Both the position numbers and the translations under genes were made by a program. This document shows, piece after piece, positions 13,701 through 25,670 of a DNA stretch of 64,000 nucleotides. The stretch's first letter is position 1, and every line of letters begins with the position of its first letter. The notes below the pieces were generated by a model that saw only the letters and a program-made list of their open reading frames with translations, did no database searches and was not told the DNA's origin. The stretch is from contig NC_046679.1 in assembly GCF_009870125.1 (NCBI RefSeq), positions 2,480,001-2,544,000 on the forward strand, written 5' to 3'. The DNA comes from Drosophila pseudoobscura. Taxonomy: Eukaryota; Arthropoda; Insecta; Diptera; Drosophilidae.

Positions 13701-16620
13701 GAGTCTTTATCCAGAGCCCAAAGCCGAGTGAGAGTGAAAGAAATGATTTCTTGCAACGGCAAACACCAGACACAGAGAATTTCTCTCAATTTTGTTGCTG
13801 CCTCCGGCCTCCGACTTTATCTGTGCAACAGCCATCCTATGCGAGATGCCCTATCGACCCGGCTCTCTTGACCCGGTCTCCATGCCACGCGTGTTATCGA
13901 AGCCGAACCGGCACTTATCTCTGAACAAATAGCAGAGGCAACAAACTTTCAACTGTTTGCACAGACTTGGCAACACTGTTGCATATCATATCCCAATCCA
14001 TGTTCAAATTGAAATTCTTTACTTTCCTTTCGCGGTTCGGTTCATTCATGCAATCTCCACCGCCGTATCTGTCGTTGGATTTTGTACCTTTGTGCTAAGT
14101 ATATAGCAGATATTTGATTGGGATTTCATTGATTTACGACTCTTTTGGGGATCTCTCTCTCTATATCGTTTGTTGTGTTTCTGACCGGAAGAGTCGGTGT
14201 AAATGGCCATAAATGTCGCCTAGGCATCATAAATTACACTCAAATCTCGCCCTGTCCAACAGGTTCAAGTGCAATGCAATATTGGAATAGCATGTGCATG
14301 GGAAGACTTCTAAAAATATATATTATAAATACCCAAAAAAGAAGACAAAACTCTGAGACGTAAAAAAAATACTAGGTAAAGCTTTGAAAGTCTGATATTT
14401 TGCAGGAAAAACGTTTAGAAAAGCTTAGAAAACCTTCTTAAATAAATTTTCAATTATATGACAATGCAAATGATGTCGCCAACCAAGTAACATATCTGAA
14501 AGTCTATCTTCCTGTAGATTCCCGTACAATGCCTCTCTTTTCCTGCTCCTTTCTCCAAAAACTGACACCTTACTCCTAGCCGTGAGAACCTGCATTTAAT
14601 GTTCATATCTGACCCTTGCGTCATCATGCCCACATTTGGCCCTAACAAAAATTGACTCCCACGCACGCCAACTGCATCTGCCCCTGGGCAGGACATAGGA
14701 GGATAGGACCACAACTGGGCCCGACTACTCTTTCACTTTTGTCTACAGATAGATGCTCGCTCCGTCGTCCTTTCTTTCTTTCTATGGCTCAAGTGGCCCG
14801 CGCACAAATTAGACTGTCTCTGATTGTCTTTTCCCAGCGCTGACCACTTGAGGATCTCCGCTGCCTCTGAGGCAGAGACGCATGGTAAACGCGTACTACC
14901 ACGCACGCACTTTCTTTGTGGCCAGTGGGAAGAAAATGGGAAACCAGCAACAACAAAATTGGAAACATTTGTCTAAGAAAACACGAACGGGAACAGGAAC
15001 GGGCAACAACAAGTACATTGGCGACACTTGAACCGTTCGACAAAGCCCACAGACAATTTTCCTCTCATTTTTTTGTCACAATGGCCATTCCCACGATACT
15101 CTCCTTCGGCTAGCCCCTGGCACTGACTCTGTCTGGGCACGGAATGGGGTAGGGGAATGGGACTGAGTCTTGGTCTTGGGCTATCTATCGGCCGCACAAT
15201 GCCTGCAATTTCAGATGGCATGGCAGTGCAAGTGCAGAAACTGGAGATCTTTCGCATGAGTCTGGGACTGGGACTGGGTCTCGGTCTCTCCACAGCCGAA
15301 CATAACTCATGCTCTTCACTATCCGATCCAATCCGAGTCGGAGTCGGAGACGGGCCCGTGTACACTTGATATCCTGGCGTGTTTACTTTTACAATACTCT
15401 TTCTTCGTCTGTCGTAGTTTGCTGTCTATTTTATTATTATTATTACTTGGGCACCGCACCGATTCTTTCCTTAAGGTGACTTTGGGAAAATATCTTGGCA
15501 CACACACTGGGCTGTGTTGGTCTTTGGCTTGGCCAAGTGACAGCATCGTTTATGGGCAGGGACGGCAGGTCATTTATCTTCTTTTCTACGACTGCGCAAT
15601 TTGCTCTCGTATTGCTATTGCCAGTGGAAGAAACGTTCCTTAACGTTTCCCGATCCTCAATTTGCACGTGCATTGATCTCGATTCGAAGGGAGAGGTAGA
15701 TTTATGGGTCGGCCCAAAATGGGAATGCCATGAAATCGTTCTGGGAAATGATAATTGATCATGAATTTGTAATGAGCTACAAGGAAGATGATTAAAGTTC
15801 TATTGGTACAACAAAAGACATTTTCGGAACATTTCAATACATTTTGTACACTTTAAATATAATTTTTCGCGGAAGATATCCGAGATTTCAGAATGTGCTC
15901 GAAAACTGTTGCATACTTCCGAGGGTCATATCTTGAACAATCATAAAGCGTATTTTTGTTGAAATATTATTCAGTTTTTTCGATGGAATTCGTATTCTTG
16001 GGCTTTGATCCGTATAGGTCGCCTCCCAAACTCTTTTCTTCTCAGATCTATCACGATAAACCCTAAATCCTCCTAAACTCTACCGTGCTCCACAGCATCC
16101 TACTCCACAACATCCTCCTCAACCCTATACCCCATCAACTCTTTCTTCCCCGCTAAAAAAAAAAACACTATGCTCCTGTATACCATTGCTCTGTTCCCAG
16201 AATTTCGGCTACAACAACTCGAACTTCCTCTGGAAATGGTACACAGCCTCCTCCCACATCCCGACTTCGAACTAATCTGAATGCTCGTGATCGGCCCCGT
16301 ATGTTGTGAGCATGCCCCAAAACGATGATCGGTGGCCCAACTCCAACTCCTGTGCTACCCCGCTCCACCCCCAACCCTTTCTGCCAGAACATAAACCATA
16401 CGAAGACTTCCTCATTTCCGTTCTGTTTTCTGTTCTCTGTTGCTGCCGTGCTCGTTCTTGTTCGGTTGTGGGGGTAAAAATATATTTTCAATTTTGCCAG
16501 AACATTAATCATAAGTGTCTTGCGCTCGTCGTCGACGTCAGAGTCCCCCCTGCCCCCAAATTGATGCTGGCTCCAGATTCAGAGACGGAGCCAGACTTCA
16601 TGCGATAGAGAGAACCCCTT
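10796..16620. other. Noncoding desert with AT-rich islands
   Basis: AT-rich islands occur at about 10800-11340, 12180-12640 and 15770-16020. The rest is mixed sequence with short pyrimidine tracts. The 182-codon frame at 12987 shows no family resemblance. No RNA gene recognised. Confidence 0.45.
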
Positions 16621-17640
16621 TTTGAAGGCCAGGCGACATCTAATATTGGAGACATTTGTGTCCCCCACACTTGGGCTCTTTCTCTATGTCTCTCCCTTTC
16701 TCTATCTCTCTATTTCATTCGCCCTGTCTGCTTTTCAATTACTTGGTTTTTATTGCCTTGACTTCAAGTCTGAAAAGTTGACACTCTATCGTGCCTCCCT
16801 CTCTCTCTCTCTCTATATCTCCCTCTCCCTCTCCCTACGTGTCTGCGAGTGTGTGGGGGATCTCTCCTCCAATTCTCTCTATCTCTGGTTTTTGTTTTCT
16901 CTGGCGGTGTGTTGGTGCCACAGACAGCAAAAATACGTTATGCTCATTTATGTTGCGCCTTCAAGGGGTCGGGGCACACCACAGACACACACACACACAC
17001 ACCTATAAATGCTCGTCGTATGCAGAGAGTGCTGCCTCAATGTTGCTCGCGCGCGCGTTGAGACACGTTCTCCCTTTCTCTGGCTCGCTCACACACAGCC
17101 AGTCGCTCTCTTTCTCTCTCTCAGTGCGAGACTCGATATTCTCGATGTTTCTCCCTCTCTTTGAGACTTATTCCCGCTCAACAGCCTCAAAGTCGTCGAG
17201 GCCGTGCGGCAGGCAAGCAGGCGGGCAGGCTCGCGAGGGGAGTTTCACTGAGAATGTGCCCATATCGCATTTTATCAAACATAAACACACACTCACAAAC
17301 ACTCGCCTCGCCTCGTCTCACTCTCCACTCTCTCTCCCTGTTTTTCTCTCCTATATACTCTATACATATTTCTCTCTCTCTCTCTATCTCTCTCTCTCTC
17401 TCTGTCTATCTATCTGCTCGGCAGATTTTCGTAACGGACAAATACATTTTTTTCTTATGCACTTCGCTGTCGAACCCGCCAGCCCCTTGGCCCATGCCCC
17501 CTGCCCCCTGCCCAGGCCCCTGGCCTAACCGCCTCAACAGCTAAAAACAGAAAAAAGAATTAAGAATTTGTTGAGCCACACTCTCCTTCTCTCTCTCCCT
17601 CCCTCTCGCTCGGGGCCCCCTTTTGCATAATGTTTCGCTC
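16621..17640. repeat. Pyrimidine-rich block with CT and CA microsatellites
   Basis: About 1 kb has a strongly pyrimidine-biased + strand. It includes CT runs (16797-16836, 17370-17415), CA (16985-17003), an alternating CG tract (17048-17057) and CCCTG repeats near 17500. The long Ser/Leu/Pro frame crossing it (16791-17528) is a by-product of the repeat. Confidence 0.7.
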
Positions 17641-17712
17641 ATTGAGCGGGAGTTTTTTTATGGTTCATGGCGCGGGTTAACAGCCGGGGACCGATGTGGA
17701 AGGGCCTGCCCT

Positions 17713-17904
17713 GATGGTCCTACGAAACCCGGGGGCGGTTAAGATAGATATAGAACAGGAAAATTGTAAGAATAATAGAAAATCAATATGGCCCAGATCC
17801 GACGTTGGTCTGGCATGGAGAAATATAGATACTTGCAACGAGAAATCCCCACATCGACCAAGACCAACATCCGACATCGACCTGGTGGTCCTACGAAACC
17901 TGGG
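17713..17904. repeat. Direct repeat pair enclosing an inverted repeat
   Basis: A 21-bp direct repeat (17713-17733 and 17884-17904, 19/21 identical, shared core GGTCCTACGAAACC) is spaced 171 bp. Between them GACGTTGGTCTGG (17801-17813) and CCAAGACCAACATC (17858-17871) are imperfect inverted copies. Confidence 0.6.
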
Positions 17905-18598
17905 TGGAGCCGTTTCCCAGGACAATAATTCTGCAATTGTAACACCTCGAAAGGGGGACAGGGACATACCAGCAAGTGACACACAATGGCAATAGAAACG
18001 GCGTTATTAGGGTCCATTTGTGAGGATCATAATGGGAAGGACCCCATTTCGTATAGCCCGTCCTGGCCCAGCACTTTGTCATTGTTTGGCGAGCGTGAGA
18101 TCAGCACACGGCAGCAGCACCAGCAGCAGGTACGATCGATCCCAAGGATCACATCGCCCACTCGCCACGCTCGTGCAGCTGGAAAAATGATGGTGCAATC
18201 CGACTTCGATTCCCATAGCCATCATTATCCACCCAGCAGCACTTGATGATTTGCCGAGCCTTTGTTGGATTCGAAAATCAGGACAAAGGGCACCAGCTCA
18301 CCGGCAATGCCAGCAACAAGTTAGGGTATTAGACTGGTCCACCAACACACACAGCTAAAAAACCGAAGGGAGTCAGTAGTGGTACGAGGTAACAACAAAA
18401 GTCAAACAGGTTTAGCTACACTTCAGCCAAGTCAAGACGGAGGACAGGTCCGTCCCCTACTGGCAACCAAAGCCAAAGCCACACCACAGTAACGTCCCAT
18501 TTTCCCATAACGATGTCGCCAACAACAATTTCCATCAGAATCCGAATCAGCATCGGTTTCGGTTCGTCTCAGGATTGGGACTGGGACTGGGATTGGGT

Positions 18599-18622
18599 TG
18601 TGTGTGTGTGTGTGTGTGTGTG
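18599..18622. repeat. TG microsatellite
   Basis: Twelve TG units, preceded by GGGACT repeats (18573-18597). Confidence 0.9.
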
Positions 18623-18764
18623 TTTGTAACAGCTGATTGAACAGAAATTTTCCCAGCACATCTCGACCGAGCTCTCAGCTGATGTCCCCCCAAGATGTCT
18701 CAAGATCCTGCAGCAACGGCTTTTGAGGTTCACTTGTTGTTTGCTTAACAGGACAGAATGGAAC

Positions 18765-18786
18765 GGGATGGGATGGGATGGGATGG
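18765..18786. repeat. GGGAT microsatellite
   Basis: Four consecutive GGGAT units. Confidence 0.9.
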
Positions 18787-20100
18787 TATACAGGGACAAG
18801 ACGATTGGAAGACACACAACACAGCACCGCAGGACGGCGGCGACGGCGACAGGAACACAAAAATGTCAAACTGTCTGTCCAACAAGGGATATCTCTAACT
18901 AGCCGTAAAAAAAGTATCTTTCTGCCGTTGTTGCACTTTATTTGGAGTGTCAACGGCTAAGCAAAGTGCACAACAGGATATTTGTATGCTGTCCAAAGAT
19001 CCTTTTGCACTTCTCCCCCGTCCTCTCAGTCTCCGTCTCGGGTCTACAAGTACATATCTCTCAGTCCATTAATTGACCAACGCATTGGCAATGATGAGAA
19101 AATTGTGCGACTCAAGTGTCCGGCATTCAAGTGCCGCGCTTAGATTTGTCTACCGATAGCCGCATCCTTAGGCCAGGATCACTTTCCCCTACTCAATGGG
19201 TATCGTATGTCAGCCCAACTACTATCTCCTCCTCCTCCTTTCCATATCCATATAACTGTCACCGGAGGTCCAGAGTGAGAACCTCTCAATGCTCACGGCG
19301 CTTAGGCTGAGGACTTTTTGCGGTGGTCGTCGGTGGGTTCGTTTTCCACGAAACCAAAAATCCAGGATTGCGCAAGGATGTGCGGCAACACCCAGTCCAA
19401 GAGTCCCTGAACGGTTAGTCACAGGTGCCACACCCCTCCGAAAGAGCCCGAGAATTTCCCGCTAAACCAAACACTTGACGAGGCAAATACACGAACCGAT
19501 ATGAAAATCGCAACGTGAACATAACAGTCCCTTGTTCCGCCCTCCCTCAGGTCCTACCGATCCTCATCCGATCCTCGACTTGGGCTGACAGCCAAGTGGA
19601 CGTGTATATACTCGAACATCGATTATGTAAGGCAAGCCTTGACCAAACCATTTCGCAGCCTCTTCAAGCGTATTGGATTACATGCAACCAAATGTCACTT
19701 CGGTTCTACTTATGGGTTTCTGCGGTCAATCGCCCAGACAAGCGAACTTTGCTTAACGGCCTCGATGCCTCCAGTTCTTGGGAGATCCTCAGGATGTGGT
19801 TACGTGTGGCTTGGGTTTATTTACTTAGGACCAACAAGAGGTTGTCAGGTTGTCAAGACTCAAGAAGTTTGCCAAAAGTTTGCTTAGCCAAGGAAATGAC
19901 CGAAACTTCCTTCCGGTGAAAGTGAGAACAGGAATCGCCCTGAAGGAAACGGAAGCAACCAAAGGTATGGGAACGCCAAAGGTTATCCCTCTCTCCCTCA
20001 TTCTGTTTCTCCCCGCTAATACCCATCATCATCAATCAAATCACATCGCTGCTCGAGTCGTCAGGCCTGCCCCAAAAGCAGCCCCAAAACAGACGCCAAC

Positions 20101-20114
20101 TTTTCGCGCCAAAA
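20101..20114. promoter_or_regulatory. Two-sided E2F-type site
   Basis: TTTTCGCGCCAAAA reads TTTCGCGC on one strand and TTTGGCGC on the other, a dyad typical of strong E2F/DP sites. Confidence 0.45.
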
Positions 20115-22100
20115 TTGCGTCACACGCCAAAAAGCGATTGGATTGCCTGCACTTTGGCGGTCTTCTCCACACACACACACACTCACAGACAGAACACAAT
20201 CACAGATACACAGATACATGGAGCGAGGGAACCAAACCACACATAACGATCGTGGCAAACGGCGATAACAAACGGCGATGTACGCGTATGTACTGCCTTC
20301 AATACGCGTGCACCAGAAAGATGTCGCGATTGTGGGTGAGACGAGGTCTGGAGGTGGCATATGCCACACAGCCCCAATCGAAATCTCTCGCACACAATGA
20401 AACCGAAAAGCCGAAACCAAAAACCAATACCAAAAGCCAGACACAGACACAGAAACTGAGCGAAGCCACAGCGAAATGCTCAATTTGGTTCTCTAATCAC
20501 GCAGAGTCTCGCATTGGCGAATTCTTGGAGCCCTCTTCTCTCTGTGGGCATTGCAGTCGCCAAGAAAAAAATCAGAGAAAGAAGTTCATGGTCGAGTACT
20601 GAACCTGCAAGATACCTACTGTATAGACCAAAGACCAGAACTATCCAAGCACAAACACGAGGAAAAGGTATCAATACTGATACGAGTATCGGGATTGCTG
20701 GGAAACTGGAAGGAACGGGATTTGGTCTTTAATAGGTATACAATCACAAGGAAATTGTGCTATAGGTAACAATTTATAGATTACCTCATTGTTTTATCGA
20801 TGGGCAGTAGGCATCACTTGAGATTGGCTTTTGTTTCCGCTCATATGGAAGCCAGACATTTCCAGATCGGCTGAACCAACTCCATGCAACTGAATCAATA
20901 CCATAATCCCCTTTTCCATACCAACTGCCAAGGGTATCAACAGTTCTTATCTTTCGCATGTCCGGATTCGAGCCAAACCTCTCGGATCCAATCCGTGCTG
21001 TTCCGATCCGATCCTTCGTTGGCCCTGCACTTTTGGCTGTTATAAACATTTCGCCGAAAATGTGTCTGGCACGTTAAATGGTTTGGTCAGGTAAGTTTGC
21101 AGTTCTAACCAGACAGTGCAGCAGATATACTCCTCATCTGTGTGTACGAGTATCTACAACAACAAATACAAATACCATTGATCAATGGCTGTTTAGGTCT
21201 TTGATACGTCCGCGGTGTTTGCCGGCATGCATTTTGGTAGTTTTTTGCCTTCTGGGGCTCCTTTTGCTTTGCTTTCGGTTTTCGGTGGATGTCCCATGGA
21301 ATGCTGTGGCACCAGTTCTCGATATGCTTCAATAAGGAGCTCCAACCAGCAACAACACCATCAAAAGTTCCTGGGAAAAAATGTTGCACAACCTTACTAC
21401 CTGCCCCTGGACGATGGACGATGGACGATTTGGGGACGAGGAGCAGGAGGACGATGATGACGGCGGCGGCGACGACGATCACGTCCAGCTTCATGCCGCC
21501 TCACTCCGCTTAGATTCATTAAGTGAAAAGTTTAAAGGCTCAAATTTTTCGTTCATTCTTTTCAGTTGATTTTTATGACCCGAAGTTTCAAAGGGGGTGG
21601 TCGGCATGGGGCGGTGTGGGGCAGGGCTGCTGGTGCTGGTGCTGGTGATGGTGCTCTTCGGACTGTGGAGGTAGAAAGACACATTAGTCCTGAAGGTTTA
21701 TTACAAATTATGCGTCGCCTTTGCCGTTGCTTTACGTATGATTATTCTGGTATCGGATCCCTTTTTTTTGGGTTGGGTTTGCACTTCAGAGAACTCCGAA
21801 AGTCTATAGCACTTGTAGGAATGTCGTGCATAGAGATGTGAACAAATATTGATAAAGAATCTTTAATATGGGAAGATAGTCTCCCTAGGAACACGTCTCC
21901 ATCCTCAGAAATATTTACTTTCTTATCCGAATATAAGAATATGAGGAAGATATCTATGGTTCTCCTCAGCTGATTTTTCCAGAATTTTTTGCTTTTCAGA
22001 AAACTGGAAATACCTTGAGATACTTTTTAGTGATGAAGGATAAATGCTAATCAAAAAATCTAGAATAGTCGGCCTGCAGGGGTCATTGCCAGACACCAAG

Positions 22101-22120
22101 AGACCCTAAGAAAGGGTATT
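22101..22120. repeat. Hairpin AGACCCTAAGAAAGGGTATT closing an AT-rich island
   Basis: An ACCCT/AGGGT stem with a five-base loop follows AT-rich sequence (21840-22090), like the tail hairpins of copies A-C. No left end is recognised. Confidence 0.3.
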
Positions 22121-22440
22121 AAATACTTCTTTATTCCTGTTTGTCCCTTCTTTTATAATTCAAACCCAAAAGTTTGTGTGCACAAGTATCTGGGAGTCCG
22201 TCTGCGATGCTGTCTGTGTGTATGGGTGTGTGTGTGTGTGAAAGCTCGCTATAAATGTAGACCGCACTGACTGCCTCAATGGGCTCTGACGAGCGCCGAT
22301 AAGCGACTCGACTCTCGAACACACACACTCGCACACACTCTGAAGTAATGCCGTATCTGTGTGTGTGTGCGCAGACGGGGGAAAAAGGCGCAAAAAAAGA
22401 TTTGAGGCAAATATGCAACGCAACTGGTTTATCAACTTGC

Positions 22441-22456
22441 ATTTTGGCGCCAAAAT
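22441..22456. promoter_or_regulatory. Palindromic E2F-type site
   Basis: ATTTTGGCGCCAAAAT is a perfect 16-bp palindrome containing TTTGGCGC on both strands. This is a high-quality match to E2F/DP consensus sites; occupancy is unknown. Confidence 0.45.
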
Positions 22457-24031
22457 TTCTGCAAATCTTTTTGTTTCCACTCACTCTATGCTTTGCCCGC
22501 CCTTCGTGTGTTCCCGTCTCGCTCGCTCTTTCTCTCTCAGATACAGAATGTGTGTCTGTGTGTGTACGAGTATACCCTTTATGCATATAATTTTCGTTTT
22601 ATTGGACAAAATTAATTGGGCGCCAAGATAGAGGCATTAAAAGCCACTTAAACTTATGGAGCACGCACTAAACTTGATCCGAGGACTTGTCTGGTGAGAG
22701 CTTTCTGGACACAAAGATACATTGAAGAAGATACATTGCCCAAAAAGGGGTACCCGAATATCCTGCAGACACTTGCTAATGAAATTGTTCAACATTAAGC
22801 CCACACACACACAGAGACACAGAGACACACAGACATCATCGCAGACGGACCCACGTGTGGCTGCTGCGGCTATTCTCTGAGGGCGCATTCCGTTTATAAT
22901 GCCGTGGCACAGCTTCCTGTCTGATTATTTGCGGTCAGCCTGGGGAAAATTTTGCAACAATGTTGAGCCCGAAACCTGGATATCGGGGCACGGAGATTAG
23001 GATGTTGTACGTCATCATCATGTGGCCGTCTTTCGGCCTGTCCCTCTCCCGTTTTGGTCCATCCATTTGCCATTTACGGCAGCGTATATCCTTGGTCTTT
23101 GTGCAAAAAATAAAAGTAGGAAAAACAAGAGACTGAATAGAGAGATTTCCCTTTTGTGTGGTGTCTATTGCACTTGCTTCCTGTGATTGTGATTCATCTG
23201 GCTATAAAGAGATTTCCCTCGGCTACTTTTGGCCAATTAGTGGTTGACTACAGGTCCGGTGGTCGGTGGTCGTGGGTCGGGGTGGTCTTCGATCGGTCGT
23301 TGTACCTGCGAAAACCAAACAAATTAAGTGATTAGGATATATGGCAAGATACGCTCGCTCGCTCGCTCCCTCCTTATCGAGGGGTTCCGTTTGTGGAGTT
23401 TGGATTTTAGCGCGTTTCGCGTTTATTGGATGGTCGGGCGAATAGGGTCGCTCGCCTCATATCGGATCGGATATGAATGTTTCTGTTGGGTCTCTTATGG
23501 CTCTTTGTTTTCTCTTTGGTGCCTTTTGTCCAGCGCGGGTCTCCCGTGGGAATATTATCAGAGAGGTTCTGCTTTTTGCACATTTAATATGCGTCGGGCA
23601 TACGCACACCACTTCCGATCCGAGGGTCTTGGACACCAAGGAGTACTCTCCAGAGCACGTATTCCGAACGAGTGTATGAAACGCATATCTGGGAGCGATT
23701 CTATGGGCTCTTTTCTTGGGAAATATAGTGATTGCAGTTCTTCGTCTCGTTATCAAACCTTGAAGCAGGGTGCCAGCCGGAGTTCAACTTGTGCATCCAT
23801 TTGGGGCAATTACAAGGGACCGGACTGCGACTGGGACTAAATGCTCCCCCAAGCTAGAGTTTTCCCTTTCGATTTTCGTTTTAAGAACATCTAAAAATAC
23901 TAAAGAGCAAATCAAATGCCCCCATGGCCATCGGCAGCAGCAGCAGCAACACTAAGCCGATGATGGTGCCGGGGCGATACATAGAAAAGATGCAGGACAA
24001 GTTCAAGAACCACTCCCCCCCCACACCCAAG

Positions 24032-24083
24032 CACACACACACACACACACATACAGAGAGACAGAGAGAGAGAGAGAGGAGAG
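24032..24083. repeat. CA then GA compound microsatellite
   Basis: CA run to 24051 followed by an AG run. Confidence 0.9.
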
Positions 24084-25440
24084 TGAGATACAGATACAGT
24101 GCAGTTAGGGGGATAGATACATGGAAAACTCGTATTTCTGCCACCAAGCGAGCAGCGAGCAGCGTGCAGCGAGGCGGAGGCTGCGACTGCAACTGCAACT
24201 ACAGCACAAGCCGAAAGGTCAATGCATTTAGTTAATGCAACCCAGGCCCAGGCCTCTGTATACTGTATGGGGTGTCTGTGTGTGCTGCTGGGTATCTGTG
24301 TGTTTACATTGGAGCCAGTACCCAAGTTGTACTTGGAGCACACAGCCCCCACACAGATGTGCCGCCAAGAGGAGCTATATTAATGCCAGCCCTGGCTGTG
24401 CGGATGGATGGACTCCCCCGCCCTTGAATTGCATCTAAGGTTCAAGCAACTCTGCACAGCACACACACACACACACGTGCAGATGCATCTGGTAATTGTC
24501 GATTGTGGATACAGACGGCTACAAAAACTCTATGTGGGCATCCACAGCATCCCAATGAGGAGTTCTATTTTTTAACGGACAAAGACGGGAGTGGGAGACG
24601 CAGATCGCCCCCACACATGCACAGATACTCGTATCGATGTAGATACACCCACAGACAGCCGGCAAACATTGTTGTCAACACAAATAAACATCATCATTAT
24701 CATAACCATCCAATACTCACTCGTATTTGGGGAGGCATGATATGGGTCTCCGCCAAAAAAGATACACAAAAACGGAAAAAAGTAAACCAAATAGCAGAGA
24801 AATCAACGCTTTCAGAATATTCCCACAGTCCTGCGGCTTAAGAAAATTTTGCTACACTAAAAATTAGAGAAAACAACAGAGAAACAGAGAATCAGAGAAT
24901 CAGCGAACCCAGCAACAGCAGGCAGGCAGTTAGGCAGAGGCAGGCAGGCAGGCCGTTTGGACCGGACCCAGATCAGGCAAGATCTATAAACGCCGATTGG
25001 CAAATATTTAATATGCTGCGTAAACTTTAAACAACTTGACAATTTCACACTCGTCCGTGAAGATCGGGCAGCCGAAACAGCCTACACACAGATGGCCAGC
25101 CATCTCTTTCCCACTCCTGCGGCTGCCGCTCTGCTGCCGCGGCTCTGCTGCTGCTGCTGCTGTCGTTTTATGATCTTCAAATATGCATGTCTCCACACAG
25201 CCTCTGGTCCTGCCTCCCTTCCTCGCTGCCACATCGACTTGTTGGCTTTGTCGAGCCCTTGGCCCGTCTCGTCGCGTCTTGACGTGCCCCTGCCCCTGCC
25301 CCTGCCCCACGGTCTCAGCGGTTTCTGTGTGTTCTACAACAAAGTAACAGCCAGGGCAACAACTACAAATACATTGCGCGACTCTTGCGAAAAAAAAGAC
25401 AAAGATCAGGGAGCAAAGTATCTACAGTGGGCCGATGGTG

Positions 25441-25670
25441 GCAATACCCTCGAAAAAGGAACGTTTGTGCCAAGGAATGATCTTGGAATTGAATATATAA
25501 AGAATAATTGTACGACAATCATTGAAATTTAGTTGAAATATTATCCAACCGATAGTTCTAATATCAGTTGACAAGTCAGATTTTAATATATGATCGGATA
25601 TGTGCTTCCTTCGAAACTTTATAAACATCTAAGCCCAATAATACTACCCTCCTAAAGAGTATTCTGTTCT
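25441..25670. mobile_element. AT-rich dispersed repeat with ATACCCT start and hairpin end (copy A)
   Basis: It starts with AATACCCT near 25443 and ends in the degenerate hairpin TACCCTCCTAAAGAGTATTC (25645-25664). The interior is AT-rich. The same ends bracket two other AT-rich islands of similar size (46213 and 47740). It may be a Helitron/DINE-1-like or MITE relic; interiors are too diverged for me to align. Confidence 0.35.

Larger units (their letters stand above)
17983..24000. other. Noncoding desert, middle part 1
   Basis: No supported gene. It contains GT (18599-18622) and GGGAT (18765-18786) repeats, two dyad E2F-type sites (20101, 22441) and an AT-rich island (21840-22130) with a tail hairpin. 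A 250-codon frame at 19850-20602 is low-complexity in part and unlike known proteins. Confidence 0.45.

Noticed and set aside
16791..17528. 245-codon Ser/Leu/Pro-rich frame
   Set aside because: Translation of CT microsatellites; composition follows the repeat.
19850..20602. 250-codon + strand frame
   Set aside because: Partly HTHTHSQT and KPKPKTNTKSQTQTQK low complexity from simple repeats; no family resemblance.
23997..24090. CRISPR-like regularity in CA/GA tracts
   Set aside because: Simple-sequence microsatellites in an insect genome; no spacer structure.
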